Source: Bacteroidaceae bacterium (GTDB lineage: Bacteria > Bacteroidota > Bacteroidia > Bacteroidales > Bacteroidaceae). Taken from it: a DNA stretch of 64,000 nt. The notes beneath the pieces were generated by a model that worked only from the letters and a program-made list of their open reading frames with translations, did no database searches and was not told where the DNA came from. This document shows positions 62,959-64,000 of the stretch, piece after piece. Where the stretch lies: assembly GCA_017427185.1 (NCBI GenBank), contig JAFRTJ010000067.1, forward strand, positions 1 through 64,000. The letters are read 5' to 3'. Position 1 is the first letter of the stretch, and each line of letters begins with the position of its first letter. The position numbers and the translations under genes were made by a program.

Positions 62959-64000
62959 ATGAAACTGAAATATTTTTTAGGTCTATTTCTCTCTGCTATC
63001 CTGTTTGTGGGTTGCTCTGATGAAAATGATTTAGTCGGTCCCTTGGGAAACATTTCTTTGGATAAGACCTATGTTTCCATTCAACCTGGTGGTGGTTCTG
63101 TTGATATTACAGTTACTTCTTCTACAGATTGGAAGTTTGACGAGGATGTGGCTATTCCTAGTTGGCTGACTGTGACACCAACTTCTGGTGAAGCAGGCAC
63201 AAGCACAAAAGTAACTATCAGCGCAGAGAAGTGTGAGTATGGCCGTGAGGCAGAGTTGCAGATCACAGCTGGCGAAAAGACTCAATTCCTGATGGTGAGA
63301 CAAGGGTCTATGGAAGCCAGCGATGCAACCTGTGCAGAAGTCATAGCTGGAGCAGATGGCAAGACATATCGTGTTAAAGGTGTGGTGACATCCATCGCCA
63401 ATACTACGTATGGTAACTGGTACCTGCAGGACGAAACAGGAGTGGTCTATATTTATGGAACACTCGATGCAGACGGCGCAACCAAGAATTTCGCAAGTCT
63501 TGGTATCGAGATTGGTGATTATGTCAAGGTTGAAGGTCCAAAGACAACATATAATGGTACTGTAGAACTTGTTGATGTCACTGTCCTTGAAGTCATTAAA
63601 TCGTTGATCAAAGTTGCCACAATGGATGCGACTATGACAAAAGATGGAGGAGAATTCCAGGTGAAGGTCGCATACAAAGGTAATGGATGTATGGTTACCA
63701 TACCTGAGGAGTATCAGGATTGGATTACCTACTCAAATATGGAATACATTAAAGGCATTCCAACAAAGTTAGAGACAAATCCTGCTGATACTGCTTTGGT
63801 AACATTCAAGTGTGCTGCCAATGAAGGTGAAGCAAGAAATGCAACCATTGAGTTCCGCTCAGCTAATGCTGATGGTGAATCTTCTGCGACATATAAAATA
63901 AGTCAGGAGACAGGTCTTGAAGTGTTCTCCTTACCATTCGAAGAGACTTTCATGACCAATGGTATTGGAGCATTCACCATGCAGGAAATAACACCACGAG
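62959..64000 (+). CDS. BACON-domain surface lipoprotein (3' end beyond the window)
   Basis: At least 347 residues, open at position 64000. The lipobox is 'LFVGCSDEND' (Cys near residue 19) with acidic residues after it, as in surface-exported Bacteroidota lipoproteins. Residues about 30-117 form a BACON domain ('VSIQPGGGSVDITVTSSTDW', 'VRQGS'). An OB-fold-like domain follows (about 122-215, 'YRVKGVVTSIANTTYGNWYL', 'VYIYGTLDADG'), then a second BACON-like repeat ending 'YKISQETG'. It lies 18 nt after the TonB receptor and probably forms an operon and a surface complex with it. Confidence 0.85.
   Translation, partial: MKLKYFLGLFLSAILFVGCSDENDLVGPLGNISLDKTYVSIQPGGGSVDITVTSSTDWKFDEDVAIPSWLTVTPTSGEAGTSTKVTISAEKCEYGREAELQITAGEKTQFLMVRQGSMEASDATCAEVIAGADGKTYRVKGVVTSIANTTYGNWYLQDETGVVYIYGTLDADGATKNFASLGIEIGDYVKVEGPKTTYNGTVELVDVTVLEVIKSLIKVATMDATMTKDGGEFQVKVAYKGNGCMVTIPEEYQDWITYSNMEYIKGIPTKLETNPADTALVTFKCAANEGEARNATIEFRSANADGESSATYKISQETGLEVFSLPFEETFMTNGIGAFTMQEITPR

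Noticed and set aside
59560..64000. SusC/SusD polysaccharide utilisation locus
   Set aside because: The TonB receptor is Oar-like and the following lipoprotein has BACON and OB-like domains, not the SusD TPR fold.

Overview
The window is a stretch of a Bacteroidota chromosome, most likely order Bacteroidales and Prevotella-like. Three signs support this. Most transcription units start at a TAnnTTTG -7 box, often with TTTG about 20 bp upstream. Several secreted proteins end in the short 'NLxGxxV..GIY..NGKK' tail common in Prevotella. The gene families (PPi-dependent phosphofructokinase, YgiQ, DUF4494, Oar-like TonB receptor, BACON lipoprotein, PL/GH-rich secretome) fit the same group. The assignment to genus is inference. 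No rRNA, CRISPR array or intact mobile element is visible; one degraded IS1380-type transposase fragment is present.

Layout. 0.3-6.5 kb: secreted sugar-processing genes (TIM-barrel isomerase-like, GH99/WbsX-like, Gfo/Idh/MocA, a clan-A glycosidase fused to a beta-propeller). 6.5-9 kb: translationally coupled phosphohexomutase and nudC. 9-16.5 kb: GH29 fucosidase, HerA-like ATPase, 5'-nucleotidase-family phosphatase, lepA, and a Crp/Fnr regulator. 16.5-22 kb: a sparse region with a lipoprotein, a transposase remnant, a 22-bp periodic repeat, a beta-helix protein and a DUF6259 glycosidase. 22-31 kb: an acyl-CoA synthetase and a tightly packed seven-gene minus-strand operon (small protein, PlsC-like acyltransferase, golvesin/amidase-like secreted protein, small protein, YgiQ, DUF4494, YggS). 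31-36 kb: pfp, GH25 lysozyme, a small protein, GH43-like protein, trmN6. 36-42 kb: GH89, GH26 and GH59. 42-45.3 kb: two tandem cassettes, each a secreted tail-bearing protein followed by a 54-56 aa peptide, closed by one strong terminator. 45.3-53 kb: a heptamer minisatellite, GH78, acyltransferase, tRNA-Thr(CGT), mltG and a second GH99-like protein. 53.4-59.2 kb: a sulfate uptake, PAPS synthesis and sulfotransferase operon. 59.6-64 kb: an Oar-like TonB-dependent receptor and a BACON lipoprotein cut by the window end.

How the genes work together. Many enzymes suit release of sugars from host or plant glycans (fucose, GlcNAc, galactose, rhamnose, mannan), although no SusC/SusD pair is present. 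The sulfur operon makes PAPS but holds no reductive genes, so its evident output is sulfation of an acceptor by the last gene.

The two least explained signals are (1) four intergenic arrays with an exact 22-bp period built around a palindrome-like 10-mer core (CRACRYGTTG or close), and (2) the duplicated 'secreted tail protein plus small peptide' cassettes. All family assignments come from motifs read by eye; no database search was run.
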